Shown: positions 43,561 through 55,106, numbered from the stretch's first letter. The stretch: 64,000 nt of DNA from Trichopria drosophilae (GCA_030407085.1 CM059584.1:66225501-66289500); one strand, 5' to 3'. Made by a program: numbers and translations. Notes: generated from the sequence alone by a model not told the origin.

Positions 43561-43818
43561 AGCTTGCATAAATACGTTCAATACTTTTCCTAGTAATGGA
43601 TTTTTCGTGAAAAATAGTGAGGTTTTTTAGCATTTGTTTATTTATCCGAATTTGTAAGCAAATATTCACTAATGGCATGTCATTTTAGATTCTTTGATAT
43701 GTCACGATGATGAAATAACAAAAAAAAAGTGAATGAATCGATTAAAAATGGACTTAGAAATAAAAGAAATGATGAATAAATAGGTGGTATAGATTTCATA
43801 CCGCCATGCCGCAAAGGG

Positions 43819-44150
43819 TTAAGAAATCGTGCTAAGGAATCTGGAAAAATCCTCACAGATAAAGCAAAAGAGAAACTTTAAAAAATGATGTCTGGTTCGG
43901 AATATAAAAGTTTATCAAAAATAGATCCTTGTCGGTATTCGTTTGGTAATACGTTAGTGCAAGTCACATAGCGACGTCGTCGCAGCACCCATAAATTACG
44001 CGAAACCAAATCAGGGCGTATTTCAAAACGAAAGATAAATAGATTGCGAGGGAAAACCAAAAAGAACGGAAGAAGCCGTTAAAGAAGAAGAAGAAAATTC
44101 AGAAGAGAAGGAAGACAAATCACGGAAAGTGTAGAAAGCGAAAACGTAAT
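43819..44150 (+). pseudogene. Polinton minor structural-type protein, 3' part
   Basis: After the second TTAA the interrupted frame resumes with RNRAKESGKILTDKAKEKL, then a stop, MSGSEYKSLSKID and a highly basic stretch (RRRRSTHKLRETK, ISKRKINRLRGKTKK). It continues the gene begun at 41987. Stops after the junction show the gene also decays by point mutation. Confidence 0.6.
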
Positions 44151-44221
44151 ACTGATTAGAACGACATATTTAGATAAAAATAGAAATAATATCTATCCTC
44201 CATTCACACTCGTGCAAGTGC

Positions 44222-44830
44222 ATGAAATCCGAGCTTGACCTCTTCACACTACCCCCGACACAAACGACGATCGAGAGCTCGCACTGGGTACACTATAAAT
44301 CTGTATCTTCGTTAACAGATGACTCACTGATAGAATTTGTTGTACCAGATCATGGCGAAGAGTACATTGACCTTGCGCATACGATGATTAGTCTGAAAGC
44401 TCGTATTTTACCCAAAGATGCAGAAGACAACGCCAAATTTGCATCTGTGAATAACTTGTTGCATTCAATGTTTAACCAGGGAGATGTGTTCTTTAACCAA
44501 AAACTTGTATCACCACCTAATAATACCTACGCCTACCGATCATATATAGATACGTTATTGAATTACGGTCCAGCGGCGAAGGCTTAACTTCACACTTAAC
44601 TTCGACGCTTTGGTATAAAGACATTGGGGCTCATATGGTGTCGTTACCCTCAAGCGCGAATAATGTTGGACTAACTAAGCGTAAAAAATACACTGAAAAT
44701 TCTCAAACATTGGATCTCATCGGACATTTGCACTGCGATATTTTCAATCAGGATAAATTCATGCTAAACGGTGTCGAAATACGAATTACTGGAGAAAATT
44801 ATTATTATACCTTTCATAAATTTAGAAGAA
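44222..44830 (+). pseudogene. Polinton major capsid protein (double jelly-roll type), N-terminal half
   Basis: The first segment starts MKSELDLFTLPPTQTTIESS and has HGEEYIDLAHTMISLKARIL and FNQGDVFFNQKLVSPPNNTY. A stop at 44585 interrupts it. The next segment carries KRKKYTENSQTLDLIGHLHC and DIFNQDKFMLNGVEIRI before the homology is lost near 44800. These are signatures of the Polinton major capsid protein, which forms hexameric capsomers. The C-terminal half (second jelly roll) is missing. Confidence 0.85.
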
Positions 44831-45060
44831 AATCCAGACGCGCCAACATTCACCGAAATTCGCTCGAATGAAACGTTCTGTATTTATCACGGAGTGTCTG
44901 ACAAATACTCGTGCGGCCTGAATAATGCTGTAAACTTACGAGGATGGCTAATTTCGCGCAAATCCACTTCTAACAACAACAACAACAACAACAACAACAT
45001 CAATAACAACAACAGCGACAACGATAAAACTGAAGATTAGGATTCGTCGCCTTCGACGTC
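44800..45060 (+). other. Unidentified provirus coding remnant with (AAC)n run
   Basis: A frame with NPDAPTFTEIRSNETFCIYH and YSCGLNNAVNLRGWL ends in a poly-Asn stretch encoded by AAC repeats (about 44970-45018). It could be part of the capsid C-terminus after rearrangement or another gene. I could not place it. Confidence 0.35.
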
Positions 45061-45234
45061 GTCGTTGTTATTGTGTGTTTCTACAGAAACTAGTTTCAGT
45101 TTCGTAACCGGCGATTGCAGTTCGGAGGCGCCTAACAAAATCGCCAATGAATTCGAAACAACTGTTACGATCCCTTTGATAGATCCAAGGGCAAACGAAA
45201 GGCGTCTATACGGCAAATGTGATTCCTCTGGTGT

Positions 45235-45600
45235 GGATGAAACTTGCGGTAATAATCACTAACACGGACGATAAAACAAAATCAGGCTCGCACTGGGTTG
45301 CATTTTATGTTGACGAATTTTCTAATGGGATCTTCTTTGACAGCTATTGATCTCCTCCATTCATCACTCATCATATTCGCCGCCTCCGACGCAATTGGAA
45401 GACAATCCGATAGAGCGACAAGTATCTACAGAGCGTTACTTTTTCGTCGTGCGGTCAATATTGCCTTATGTTTTTATATACTATGTCTAACGGTTATAGT
45501 TTATATGATTTTCACCAGAATTTCTCTACTGACACAAGTGGTACGATCAATTTTAGAGAAAATATCAATATTCTGGAAATACGAAAAATGAAACATCCGC
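45235..45600 (+). pseudogene. Polinton adenain-type cysteine protease
   Basis: The frame runs LAVIITNTDDKTKSGSHWVA (catalytic His in HWVA, about 45290-45302), FYVDEFSNGIFFDSY with the acidic residue region, and after stops LQSVTFSSCGQYCLMFLY, where Gln and Cys complete the Ulp1/adenain-type catalytic set (about 45425-45480). In Polintons this enzyme matures capsid proteins. It lies directly downstream of the capsid gene. Stops near 45340 and 45408 make it non-functional. Catalytic His, Gln and Cys are all still present. Confidence 0.75.
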
Positions 45601-45724
45601 TTAATTATGGCGGACAATATAATAACAAATGTATCCAATCTTGTGCGTTTAAAATGTGTTGTATATGTCCGACTACTGAGCTACTTCACAAGGCGGCGAT
45701 AGGTCTATTCACGATTATAAATTA

Positions 45725-46780
45725 ATATTTATATTATTTATATGACATTAATTACCCATTAATAACCATTAACACCTCCTTGTGAGGTCATTAACCCCTG
45801 ACATATCTCAAGGTTCGTCTACCGTCTGGCATCAGACCTACCTCAAGGTGGAGGAGTGCGGGGTGTTTACGTCTGGTTATCGGTACCCCTATACTACTAA
45901 TATAATACACTGAAACCGGGAGCATAATACTACAATACAGTTATAGCACTATTAATTGAAACAATGACGTCACTGCAATCCACGAAATACTGAGAACATA
46001 TAAATAGTATACGATTTGAATGCAGATAATTCGATGCTCAACTTATTTAAAATAGCTACAAAAGTTTCAATAAACGTACATTCAGTCACCTCGTATTTGT
46101 TAACCGAGCCTTACCCACCAGAAGGCTCTATGACTCCGTCCCCATGGCGCGGAGCCGGGATACACCCGGACCAACGTGAGACCCCTTCTTACGGTAGTCT
46201 CTATCAATCTATCTCAAAGCGGCAATACTTCTCGAGCTCCTCGGTGAGGAGGGGTCCTTTCAAATCCCTGCGACACTCTGCAGGGTCGCACCCGAGTTGT
46301 ATTGCAACTCACACATCGGAGCAAGCGAGACCTTTCAGATCCGGGGGGAGTCCTTTCAGTCCTAACAGAATGCTCCTAGCCCAGCTTGCAGGCTTTTGAA
46401 ACTACTACCCATGCGAGTCCAACACCAATGGCTGAGAGGGTTCCCCGCTTGGAATATCCCCCGCGAGTACCATTTAATATGACCTGGTGAGACATTGCGA
46501 GGACTGGCCATAATTCAAACACCAGCCCTCTACCAGTTAAGTACTTGCCTATACGGGATTGGTCACCCAGCTCAGTGGAATGGGGGGTCGCTAGTTCCCG
46601 AAGCACTCCCCTGCATCCTGAACCGTGCGCCCGCCAAGAAGGCGGGTCGCCACTCACGTCACTAAAGGCGCAATCGCGTGCCGTGTCAAAGGCCTATGCT
46701 TAGATGTGCGGCGTCAAACCCCCTACCCAGGGTCTTCTGCCGCTCAGCTCAACGGCCCCGCTTACGCGCAAAAATAAAAC
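45725..46780. other. Region with GC-rich repeat-like island
   Basis: From about 46110 to 46760 base composition jumps well above the flanks. Frames across it (46016-46399 plus, 46376-46657 minus) are short and not recognised. The island looks like the untranslated or body part of a mobile element (LINE 3' end, LTR or SINE), but I could not find ends, target duplication or a tail. Confidence 0.35.
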
Positions 46781-46789
46781 TTTAATTAG

Positions 46790-47414
46790 TGTGGACTAGG
46801 CAACGAAAAAACGTGTATAAAAACAAAAGCTAAATACAATGTTTACGTACGCTGATAAACACGTCTTATTTCAACGAACGGCAGACTAAGACTCTTCGTT
46901 ATGTAAATTTTATTTGTTGTTAATCGATTTCGTTGACTTTTAATCCACTTCTGTTATATTAAATAATAATAATAATAAATGCCATAATGACTTTGATGAT
47001 ATTGCTATTACATACTTAATGTTGAAGTTTTATCTTGTATCTTTTCTCGGCAGACATTAAATTATTATTAATAAATTTATTTATTATTTAATTTATTTAA
47101 TAAAATATAAATAAATAATTTATTTATAATTTATTATTAATTACTTTGCATGTAAAAAATTGATGTTACCTTATTTAAACATTGGTTTATACGGGGACTA
47201 AGTCGAAAAGGAAATTTTCCTACTACAATTTACCCATAATATCATTTTTTTATACAATAAAATGGGTGAAAACTATTCTCTTACAATAAATACTGCATTC
47301 GTACGATTTTTTGTCGAATTTGATGATTTTCACTATATTTCATTAATTAAAGTTACATAATCAAGTAGACCAAATGCATTATTTGAATTTTCATTGACTA
47401 ATATCATTTTATAG
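46790..47414. other. AT-rich spacer
   Basis: No recognised features. ATA, TAA and TTA-rich low-complexity at 46960-47150. Confidence 0.5.
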
Positions 47415-47580
47415 CGGCCACAACGACTCCAACATCACGACCAAGTCCGCCATGGTTGCTTACCTCGCAGCATGGTCTGTGGAGTACGAGTATGCCCGCG
47501 GTGAGACCTGCATTGCGGATTACGCCACATTCGGTGCAGCCACCACTATCCCGCACGACGGCAAATTCGAGAGCTTCTAG
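47415..47580 (+). CDS. Candidate isolated exon of unknown protein
   Basis: A 166-base GC-rich block stands out sharply in AT-rich DNA. It is preceded by a T-rich stretch ending ttttatag and followed by gtatgtaaat, i.e. an acceptor and a donor consensus. In phase 1 the frame is fully open with most third positions G or C: GHNDSNITTKSAMVAYLAAW, then ADYATFGAATTIPHDGKFES. A TAG closes the frame in the last three bases before gtatgt. If the donor is used, it is a stop-containing exon. If not, it is a terminal exon. I do not recognise the protein. Codon use suggests selection, unlike the surrounding transposon relics. Confidence 0.45.
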
Positions 47581-49489
47581 GTATGTAAATTCTTTAGCAT
47601 ATTAAACTCCTTATACATCTGACTAATCCACTAAATTCCCAACATCTTTGTTGAAAACGCGAATTGAGATAGTTATTGATTTAAAACTTATGCAAGGTGT
47701 CCGAAAAGTAAATATTCATAAAGCCAGAGCAGATAGAGGTGAAAAAACTGAGCAGAAAAGTCCTAGCCTTTAAGAGAACATTAAAAATAAGTGTGTTCTT
47801 TATTAAAAAAAATGTGTTCAAGTGGAGTAATCATTCATATCGAAAGTAAAAATCGGCAAATTCTTGGGACAGATCAATATTACATTCGAATCTAAGAAAC
47901 AACATAGTCCATGTACATGAAAACGAATATTATTCGCGAAGTTTAAACGCGAAAATATTAAATTGAAAAAAAGAATTCAATTGAATAAAAGAAATTGTAA
48001 ATTAAGAAGAACTACACATTTTTAGTGTTGAACAACTTTTTTTCGGCAGACATTTAATTCGAATAACATGCAAAATAAAATACATTTAGCAAATGAACGA
48101 ATGTTATTACTATTTTTAATAGCATTACTATGAATACTAGTACTATTACTGCTATTACTATATATTACTATTACAGAATGTGTGGTATCTTTGACCGTAA
48201 ATAAAATGAAATTCAACTCTCCTTTTGTTGTTATGATGTTCAGTTAAAAAGTAAAAATACAAAATAATCAACGGTGATATTACAAAATGGCCAGCACAGT
48301 TCGTATTAAAAACACATATTACCGTTAATTATTCGATTATTAACCGTTCATTCGCGATTATTTTTACGCTTAAATTTAAAAATACAAAATAAATTGGTTG
48401 AGGGGTTCGTTTGAGGACAGTTATGTTTAAGTGGCTATTATGGGAATATATGGTCTTTTTGGGGACAGTCCCCGAAAAATAAGATAAAAAGTGTATACTT
48501 TGAAATCATGTTACTTCGGGGACATTTAAATGTATAGTTGAATATATCGCTCCATGAAAATAATTAAAACACCGGGTGCAAATTGTAACAGACGCGAGTT
48601 TATTTTTATTCGCAGCAGAACCGGCGCGTTCGAGCGCTTGTATGTATCTGTCATCTTCCTGTCAAATTGTCGTCCATATGTTTTTTCATAACAACTCGTC
48701 ACCAAACAACGATGTTCCTTTTATTTCAAAACAATTTTTAATTCAAATTCGAATTACGCGGTTCTTACATAAACGTCCATACTTTCGAAACGGCCAATTG
48801 CCGATTTTATTCGAAAGTTCCCCGCGCTCTGAACCTTTGAAGTTACGACAACGATATATCAGTCAATTTTGAAGCTAATTTCAAGCCCTACAAATTATCT
48901 TTAAAACACTTTGACCAAAAATGAATATTTCTCAGGTTAGAGCCGATAAATACAAAAAAAAATGCTTATTTTTGCGGTTTTTCGCCTCTAAAAGCTAGTG
49001 AATTTTTGTATAGAAGAAAGTTGTAGAGCTTAAAAAGAACTACAATTTAACACCCTAAGTTGTTTCGTGTTGATAGAAATTGCGCGAAAAAAATGAGAAA
49101 AATACCGTTTTAATTTTTTTACTATGGTGCACCACTTTAAAAATCTGAAAAAAATTGACCATATAGTTTGGCCTAAAATACATCTTTTTGAATTTTGTCA
49201 AGAGGGCGTTTTTTTTAAACTCGAGAAAACATGTCTTGAATTTTTTATAAATTTTTTAAAAAGTTTCTATAAGGTCAAATTACTTGAAAAAATGTTCGGA
49301 GCTACACTTTAATATTATTTACACGCATGAATTTTTCTGTTAAGATTGCATAGTGTGGCTACGAAATAAAAAATAAAAACCGAAAATTCACGTTTTTTCC
49401 TATAGCGAGCGAAATTTTGGAGACAGGGAGATGAAAATTTCTTAGAATTATTATTTTTCGACATAGAAAAGGATAAAATTTCAATCATC
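47581..49489. other. AT-rich non-coding sequence
   Basis: Short frames only (for example 48576-48872 plus, 98 codons, not recognised). No splice partner for the candidate exon at 47415-47580 could be identified. Confidence 0.4.
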
Positions 49490-50150
49490 TGAATCCCTGC
49501 TGGAGCAGATTGGACCTTCTTATCCTGCTAGACCCTTTATTTAAACAATTCTTACGTTCACACGCGTTTTTTAATTTTTTCTGCCAGGCCCAATCGACAA
49601 TACTAACTTTAAAGAATACAAGTAGAAGTAATGAAACCCGCACCTTCTTTCCGTTTCCAACCAGCCGCATTTGTTGCTAAATTATTTAAGCAATTTCTTC
49701 GGTTACACGAATTTATATTATTTTTGTTTCGCCAGGACCATTCGACTACACTAACTCCAAAGAATAGATGTAGAAATAATGACATCCGCACCTTCTTTCG
49801 TTTTCAAACCAGCAGTAATTGTTGTAAATTTGTTTGAACAAATCCTACTGTCACACGCATTTTTTTCGCTAGGCCCATTCGATTAAATTAACTCGAAAAA
49901 ATGAATAGTGAAATCATAAACCCCGTACCTCCCTTTGTTTTCAGACTAGCAGTAATTGTTGCAAATTTATTTAAACAATTCCTACGGTCACACCCTTTTT
50001 TTAATTGTTTTTCGCCATGCCCTATCGACAACACTAACTTAAAAGAATACATGTAGAAATAATGAAGCCCGCACCTTCTTTCGGTTTCAAACCCGTCGTA
50101 TTTGTTGCTAAATTGTTTAAATAATTCTTGTAGTTTTTTTACCATTTCAT
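49490..50150. repeat. Tandem repeat, period about 137-148 bp, four to five units
   Basis: Units recur with ccgcaccttcttt(c)(c/g)gttt anchors near 49640, 49788, 49924 and 50071, and a partial unit at about 49512. Each contains a tttgttgcaaatttattt-like stretch, a tcacacgc/tacacg segment and a cccattcgact(a)cactaac segment. Small frames across it are by-products. Confidence 0.8.
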
Positions 50151-50159
50151 ACCGCAATT

Positions 50160-51376
50160 AACATCCCAAACTCTTATGTAATTAATTGAATTAATTTTAA
50201 ACCACTAAAGGCCTGCCGCTACCAATGTGCGGCTAGTATCAGCATCATATTTCTCATTAATAACTGACCGTCATAAGAACATAAGGAGAGTTGATATTGA
50301 GCCGCGCGATGGGAGTGCATTTTCTAACCAATGGAAAAATTATAAAACTTTGACTTCCTGTTAGAAAAATACTTAGGTTCTTTACTATAGCTTTTGTCTT
50401 CGTCTAATACACGTAACTAAATACATACGGTTCTGTATAAATGCAGGCGCATAAGCCGTCATCGTCAGAATCTTTTTGATTTAAAACTTAGAACGATTCC
50501 CTGGTCGGCATGAGGTTCTGCACACTGTTAAAAATATTCTTAAATTTAAGTAACACTTAATTTACAGTTGTATATTAAATTAAATAGTTTTGTAAATTAG
50601 TATACCATTAATATACATGTTTATAAAATTTAATGAATTCGTTACTTATAACATTAATATATATAAAATTTAATGAATATTTCATTTTCGTATATTAAAT
50701 TTTCCTGTTTATATACACGATATAGTTAAGCTCGTTGCTACTAGGCGTGGAAATGCTTTTCGCAGCTTTACATTTTGCGTCTGCGGCTCCTGCTATAGAA
50801 ATGGGATTTCATTTTGTTCATAAGGCATCTGGCCCCACACCGGATACTAACATTGCAGAAATCAACCAAACGTGTATGGAGACTAGTATCGACGACGTTG
50901 ATACTTATCTTCCACATAATTCTTTTTCAATAGATATAACATGCAGTACAAATTTCCAGGTCCAAGGCTCAATTTAATTTCATCATGCTGTCTTGGTTGA
51001 GGCAATATTCGGTAAAAGTCTATCGTCAGTCGAGAAAATTGATTAAAAATCAATGGCCGATTTGTGCAAAAAGTTTATGGAATGTTGACCAACAATTGAC
51101 CGATTACTTTTTTTTTAAATTATGTCGAATTTAATTCCACCGAATATTGACCTATTTTGGTACATTGACTCTAAATTGATTTAAAAACGTGCCGACCTGG
51201 ACCGATAGAGAGGTTATTTATGGCTCTTACTTTCGTACCTTAAACATGCTCTGCTTGTTTTAAGGACACTATGATGCGCATATTTTCAAAACCGAAAAAT
51301 CACGGAGTAAAGAGAAGGTATCGATGCACTTTTATTTTAATGGATATTAACACCACGGTGTGCCTCAGTGATGTTT
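50160..51376. other. AT-rich region with one small open segment
   Basis: The frame 50735-50977 (80 codons) begins with a hydrophobic stretch that could pass for a signal peptide (MLFAALHFASAAPA), but it has no recognised domain and no gene context. Nothing else was seen. Confidence 0.35.
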
Positions 51377-51689
51377 AAAACTTAAAAAAATGACGACAAA
51401 AACGGCCTTCGCAGGTTAATTCACCATCATTTATAGATTCCAAAAATGAAAAAATCAAAATCCTAGTAGATCGTTTTTTCGAGATATCTCAAAAAATACA
51501 CTACGCTCCGCATATAATTATGCTACGTTGAGATTGCTGACGCCCACAGCTTAATTCATTGACCCTATTATGTAATGTAATAAAAACAATGCTACAAAGT
51601 CATTAGTAAATATACAAAATATTTTTATTTATTTAATTTACCCTCTCTCAGTTTTAATCCAGGATCAACGGCGTGGACGTGGAGGCAGT

Positions 51690-51900
51690 CTGAATTTTTT
51701 TGTTTTTTTTTTAAATTTTTTATTTTTTTTGTGGTTTTAATTTTTATTGTTTTTGTGGTTTTAATTTTTATTGTTTTTTTTTGTTTTCACATTGTATTGT
51801 TTTTTTTTTGTTTTTAAATTTTATTGTTTTTTTTTGTTTTTAAATTTTATTGTTTTTTTTTTTGTTTTTAGTTTTTATTTTATTAAATTTTTTTCTATTC
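51690..51900. repeat. T-rich low-complexity tract
   Basis: Repeated tttttattgtttttttttg-type words. The Phe-rich frame at 51771-51956 is an artefact. Confidence 0.9.
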
Positions 51901-51914
51901 TATTTCTAGAGATT

Positions 51915-52841
51915 TTAAATATGTTTGAAAGAAAACTCGACAACAGCTCTTTTTAATCTTAAAACATAACTTTTATCATCGCAGAAATTCATTTTGTAGC
52001 TTTCCCAAAATTTGAGAAATTCTCTGTATATCGATTCGCCGGCTTGTTCAGACCACAAGCCTAGTCCTTTATTGCCTGTAAAAGTCATGCATTCTTCGAT
52101 ATGATTTAAAATTATGTGAATCTTTAACGATTCAGAAACATTTGTCGCATCAAAAGCTTTTTGTAGTTCTATAATATATTTACTTAAATCTGAACCACCT
52201 TTATTAACGGAAAAACAGCATTCGACAATTTTATTCATTGCTTTGAAAGCATTTATGAAAGCTTCTATTCGAACGCTCTCAACGTCTTGAATGATGTCTT
52301 CATCAAGAAGGTGATCTGCTTCTTTTAATAACTTCCTACAAGCATTCCCTTCAAACACTTCGCCTTAATAGTTTTTAGAAATAATGTTTAACTTCTTCGG
52401 CCAAATGAGAGCCTTTTCTTTGCCCACTAGCCGAACTGTACCATTCCAAAAAACATGGTTTACGAAGCCTTGAAGTAAATGAAGTTCGGGTAAAATACAT
52501 TTTTCAAGTACACACATGTTATCGTTTTCTTCTAAAAGAGAAGGATTTACCGTGCTGTGACAGTGCTTTGCGTACTTCTTGTTCATCTCCATGCTGCAAA
52601 ATGTCTGGTAGTCTTTTTTCAAGTCTCCATATGTTTTTAACTTTTTATTCGTATCGTGATCAATTTGTGATGAGATAGTGCTGCAAGTAATATTCATAAT
52701 ATCAGTGTCTTCACTATCAGCAAATTCCTTGCAACCTTTTTTTAAATTTCTGAGCGACACAAAACAATATGGACATGGAAAAGATTCCGGAATAATGGAT
52801 ATGGATATTTTGAAAAATCCTTGGCCTCCGTCAGCCATCAC
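51915..52841 (-). pseudogene. Transposase-like protein of the 51377-53272 element
   Basis: Two open segments meet at 52358-52365, separated by one stop/frameshift. The first begins MMADGGQGFFKISISIIPES, has CPYCFVSLRNLKKGC (a Cys pair), YGDLKKDYQTFCSMEMNKK, CHSTVNPSLLEENDNMCVLE and LLQGFVNHVFWNGTVRLVGK. The second has EGNACRKLLKEADHLLDED, FINAFKAMNKIVECCFSVN, IHIILNHIEECMTFTGNKGL and GLWSEQAGESIYREFLKFWE. I recognise this as a family of uncharacterised transposase-like proteins spread through insect and cnidarian genomes, but do not know its superfamily. Sequence is missing between IPES and CPYC, so the N-terminal and part of the core are deleted. Confidence 0.6.
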
Positions 52842-53272
52842 CTTAATTACAAAATTTCTTTTTTAATTAACCGTACGTTGTTTTATTATTAAGTCCATTA
52901 CAGTATACACACAATTTTTAAACCGCGGCATTACTTATGTATGCTTTTAAAAACTATCTAATAATCGTTGTTTTTGAGCTAAATGAATTTAACGCAAAAA
53001 CTAAACAACATATTTAATATTTAGATAAATTGAAAATATTCAAAAAATGCAGAAAAATTGAAATTAGTAAAAGATAATGATAAAGAATAAAATACAAGGT
53101 AGCTCCTAACGACAGCATCGGTGTGGTATAATTACGCGCCGAGCGTAATACTTTTTTCGGGATAACTCAAAAAAACGATCTGCTAGGATTTTGATTTTTT
53201 CATTTTTGGAATCTATAAATGATGGTGAATTAACCTGCGAAGGCCGTTCGTGTCGTCATTTTTTTAAGTTTT

Positions 53273-54337
53273 GAATCAAAATTCAAAATGAAATAACCAA
53301 AATTATATCTGTACCTAAGTGAAATGGTAAAATCGTTACAATGTTTAATTTACCTACCTATCAACTGCTTGTCGTCTTTTATTAAATTTCACGTGCATAT
53401 TTATTAAGTGTTTATTAAATATAAAAAACATGTTCATGAAATTTAAGAACATATATGGGTAAATCAACAAAACTTTTAAAAATTAAAAAAAATTTTTTTT
53501 TTTTTTAACGAGTGCACACTCACAAGCTTTATTGGACACTTTTGGTTAGTATTGAAGATAATTATTTAATATCCGTTAATCGTTTAAACGCATAGAAATG
53601 AATGGAAACTAACAAGAACTGCGGGTAAATTCGTTTAATATACAATTGATCATTATGCGTCAACTGTCAAACGATACGGCCGCATATTTTCGAGCTTTAA
53701 AGTTCGTGAAACTGTTGCGTGTCGGTGTGTTTTTAGTTGAAATTCTGTTATAGAATTTCGCATAACCATGGACAGCAAGTGCTGATTGTGCCTGTGAGTG
53801 TTGGTAGCTGCTTTTTGGACCTGATAGCGGATTAATCACATGTCCAAATTTGTTCGTTAGTTTTGGAACGTTCTCGAATTAGGTGATTTCTCCGTTGGAC
53901 TAGACACAGACCTAGTATTTGTATACATCTACATTGTAGAAGTGTTTGTATGTGAGAAAACAATGCCATTGTTTTCCAGTTCTTGTTTGACTCCAGCTCT
54001 CCTTGTCGTCATCGTGCTATACTTACTGTTAGAGCTCATTGTCTGCGCTTTAGATCGACGCGTGCGGTTCACTGGGAACGGGATAGTCCCCTCTGCGGCA
54101 GTGTTTACCAAGTCTTTTGTAGCAGGTTGCCACATACGCATAATTTTCGGCTGATTTCTAACTGCAAGTATTGATAGCTCGCTTGTAAATAAATTTGATA
54201 TTTTATTTACACAATTACATTTATTGGAGATGACATCGATGTGCGTATTGTGTAAAATTGCAATTCATGGGGACCTAAGTATCTCATGAGTCGCATGCAA
54301 AAAGAAATACTGCAAATCCTAGTCGAGCGATTTTGAA
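53273..54337. other. Spacer without recognised features
   Basis: Overlapping 60-70 codon frames near 53929-54174 on both strands are not recognised. Confidence 0.45.
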
Positions 54338-55106
54338 TTGACTAGTTACGGGCGACTTGTTTGCTGTATTGCTATACAAGTTAATAGTTGGAAGCGTAAA
54401 ACTTCAACCGTTCTGGAGCAACCCTATCCCCGGATACTACGATCTGGCAGCGCTTCTTCAATTGCATCTGTACCTGAACTTTCCGATTTTCAGACATTTT
54501 ATGCTGAGTATAAACTTAATTTTTCATCTCTCAATGAAAAGCTTGATAAGGCTTTTAGACGTAACGTCGAGGGTTGAGAAAATCGAAACTGATGTCTCCA
54601 AGAATTCAGCCAAAATTGACTTACTTTATAAACAGCTGCAAATTGAGAGAGCTCGATCTGGGTTTATCTCCAGAAACTGTGACCTAACTGGGTTAGCTGA
54701 AGCAACACACGAAGATTTACATGACATTGTTATGAAAATTTATCAAGTATTAATTGTGACACTAGAAACTCGTGACATTCTCGATGTTTACCGTCTACCA
54801 CATCGCAAAAATGCTACTTCGTCAACTGACGCTCAGATATCTTGTAGCTCTAGCTCAGTGAACAGTCGCCTGAGGACTATATTCCTTAAAGTTGCTGCTC
54901 CAGGAATTCGCACCGATTTAATCAAGGGTATGACAGCAAAAAAAGCCCAAATTCGATTGATGCAACGAATATTAATACGAGCATGTTTTAATAATGAAAG
55001 TTTACTTCCATATGCGGTTGACTTACTGAAAATAAGGAAGGTTGTTGTGCTGTGGATCTACCAAGAGATGTTATTTGTATCAAGGTATTGTTCATTTTCG
55101 ACCTGA
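54338..55106 (+). pseudogene. LINE ORF1 remnant
   Basis: The first frame (54338-54577) carries SSIASVPELSDFQTFYAEYK and LNFSSLNEKLDKAFRR. After a frameshift near 54570 the reading continues with VEKIETDVSKNSAKIDLLYK, a coiled-coil, then LRTIFLKVAAPGIRTDLIKG and LMQRILIRACFNNESLLPYA, which resembles the RNA-binding C-terminal part of LINE ORF1 proteins. The end is garbled. It precedes ORF2 by about 150 bases. Confidence 0.55.

Larger units (their letters stand above)
42259..43818 (+). mobile_element. piggyBac-type element inserted at TTAA
   Basis: CCCTTTG...CAAAGGG termini (left CCCTTTGAAGCATAC at 42259; right complement CCCTTTGCGGCATGG ending at 43818) are flanked by TTAA on both sides (42255-42258 and 43819-43822), the exact piggyBac target signature. 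The interior has transposase N-terminal coding sequence and opposed arrays of a ~122-bp module. At 1560 bp it is an internally deleted, non-autonomous copy. Confidence 0.9.
34233..45620 (+). mobile_element. Degraded Polinton/Maverick (adintovirus-like) provirus, invaded by other elements
   Basis: An ordered set of Polinton-type remains lies mostly on the plus strand: an unidentified 260-codon protein, a packaging ATPase, a basic-hydrophobic protein, a conserved MEYAKKM-type protein, an integrase with chromodomain, two structural-type proteins, a major capsid protein and an adenain-type cysteine protease. Protein-primed DNA polymerase B, normally the longest gene, is not seen and the terminal inverted repeats were not found. 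Insertions at 39431-41985 and 42259-43818 interrupt it. Nearly every gene is broken. Polintons are large self-replicating DNA transposons/viruses. This copy is fossil. Confidence 0.85.
51377..53272 (-). mobile_element. TIR DNA transposon, internally deleted
   Basis: About 140-bp inverted terminal repeats: 51377-51515 reads aaaacttaaaaaaatgacga onward, and the complement of 53130-53272 reads the same with few differences. Between them the minus strand encodes parts of a transposase. The target duplication is not clear from the flanks. A T-rich low-complexity block (51690-51900) lies at the transposase 3' side. Confidence 0.8.

Noticed and set aside
46110..46760. GC-rich island as rRNA or bacterial DNA
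   Set aside because: I see no rRNA core motifs and no coding frame of useful length. It looks more like mobile-element untranslated sequence.
50735..50977. 80-codon frame with signal-peptide-like start as a secreted peptide gene
   Set aside because: The start is ambiguous, there is no recognisable family, and frames of this size are expected by chance.
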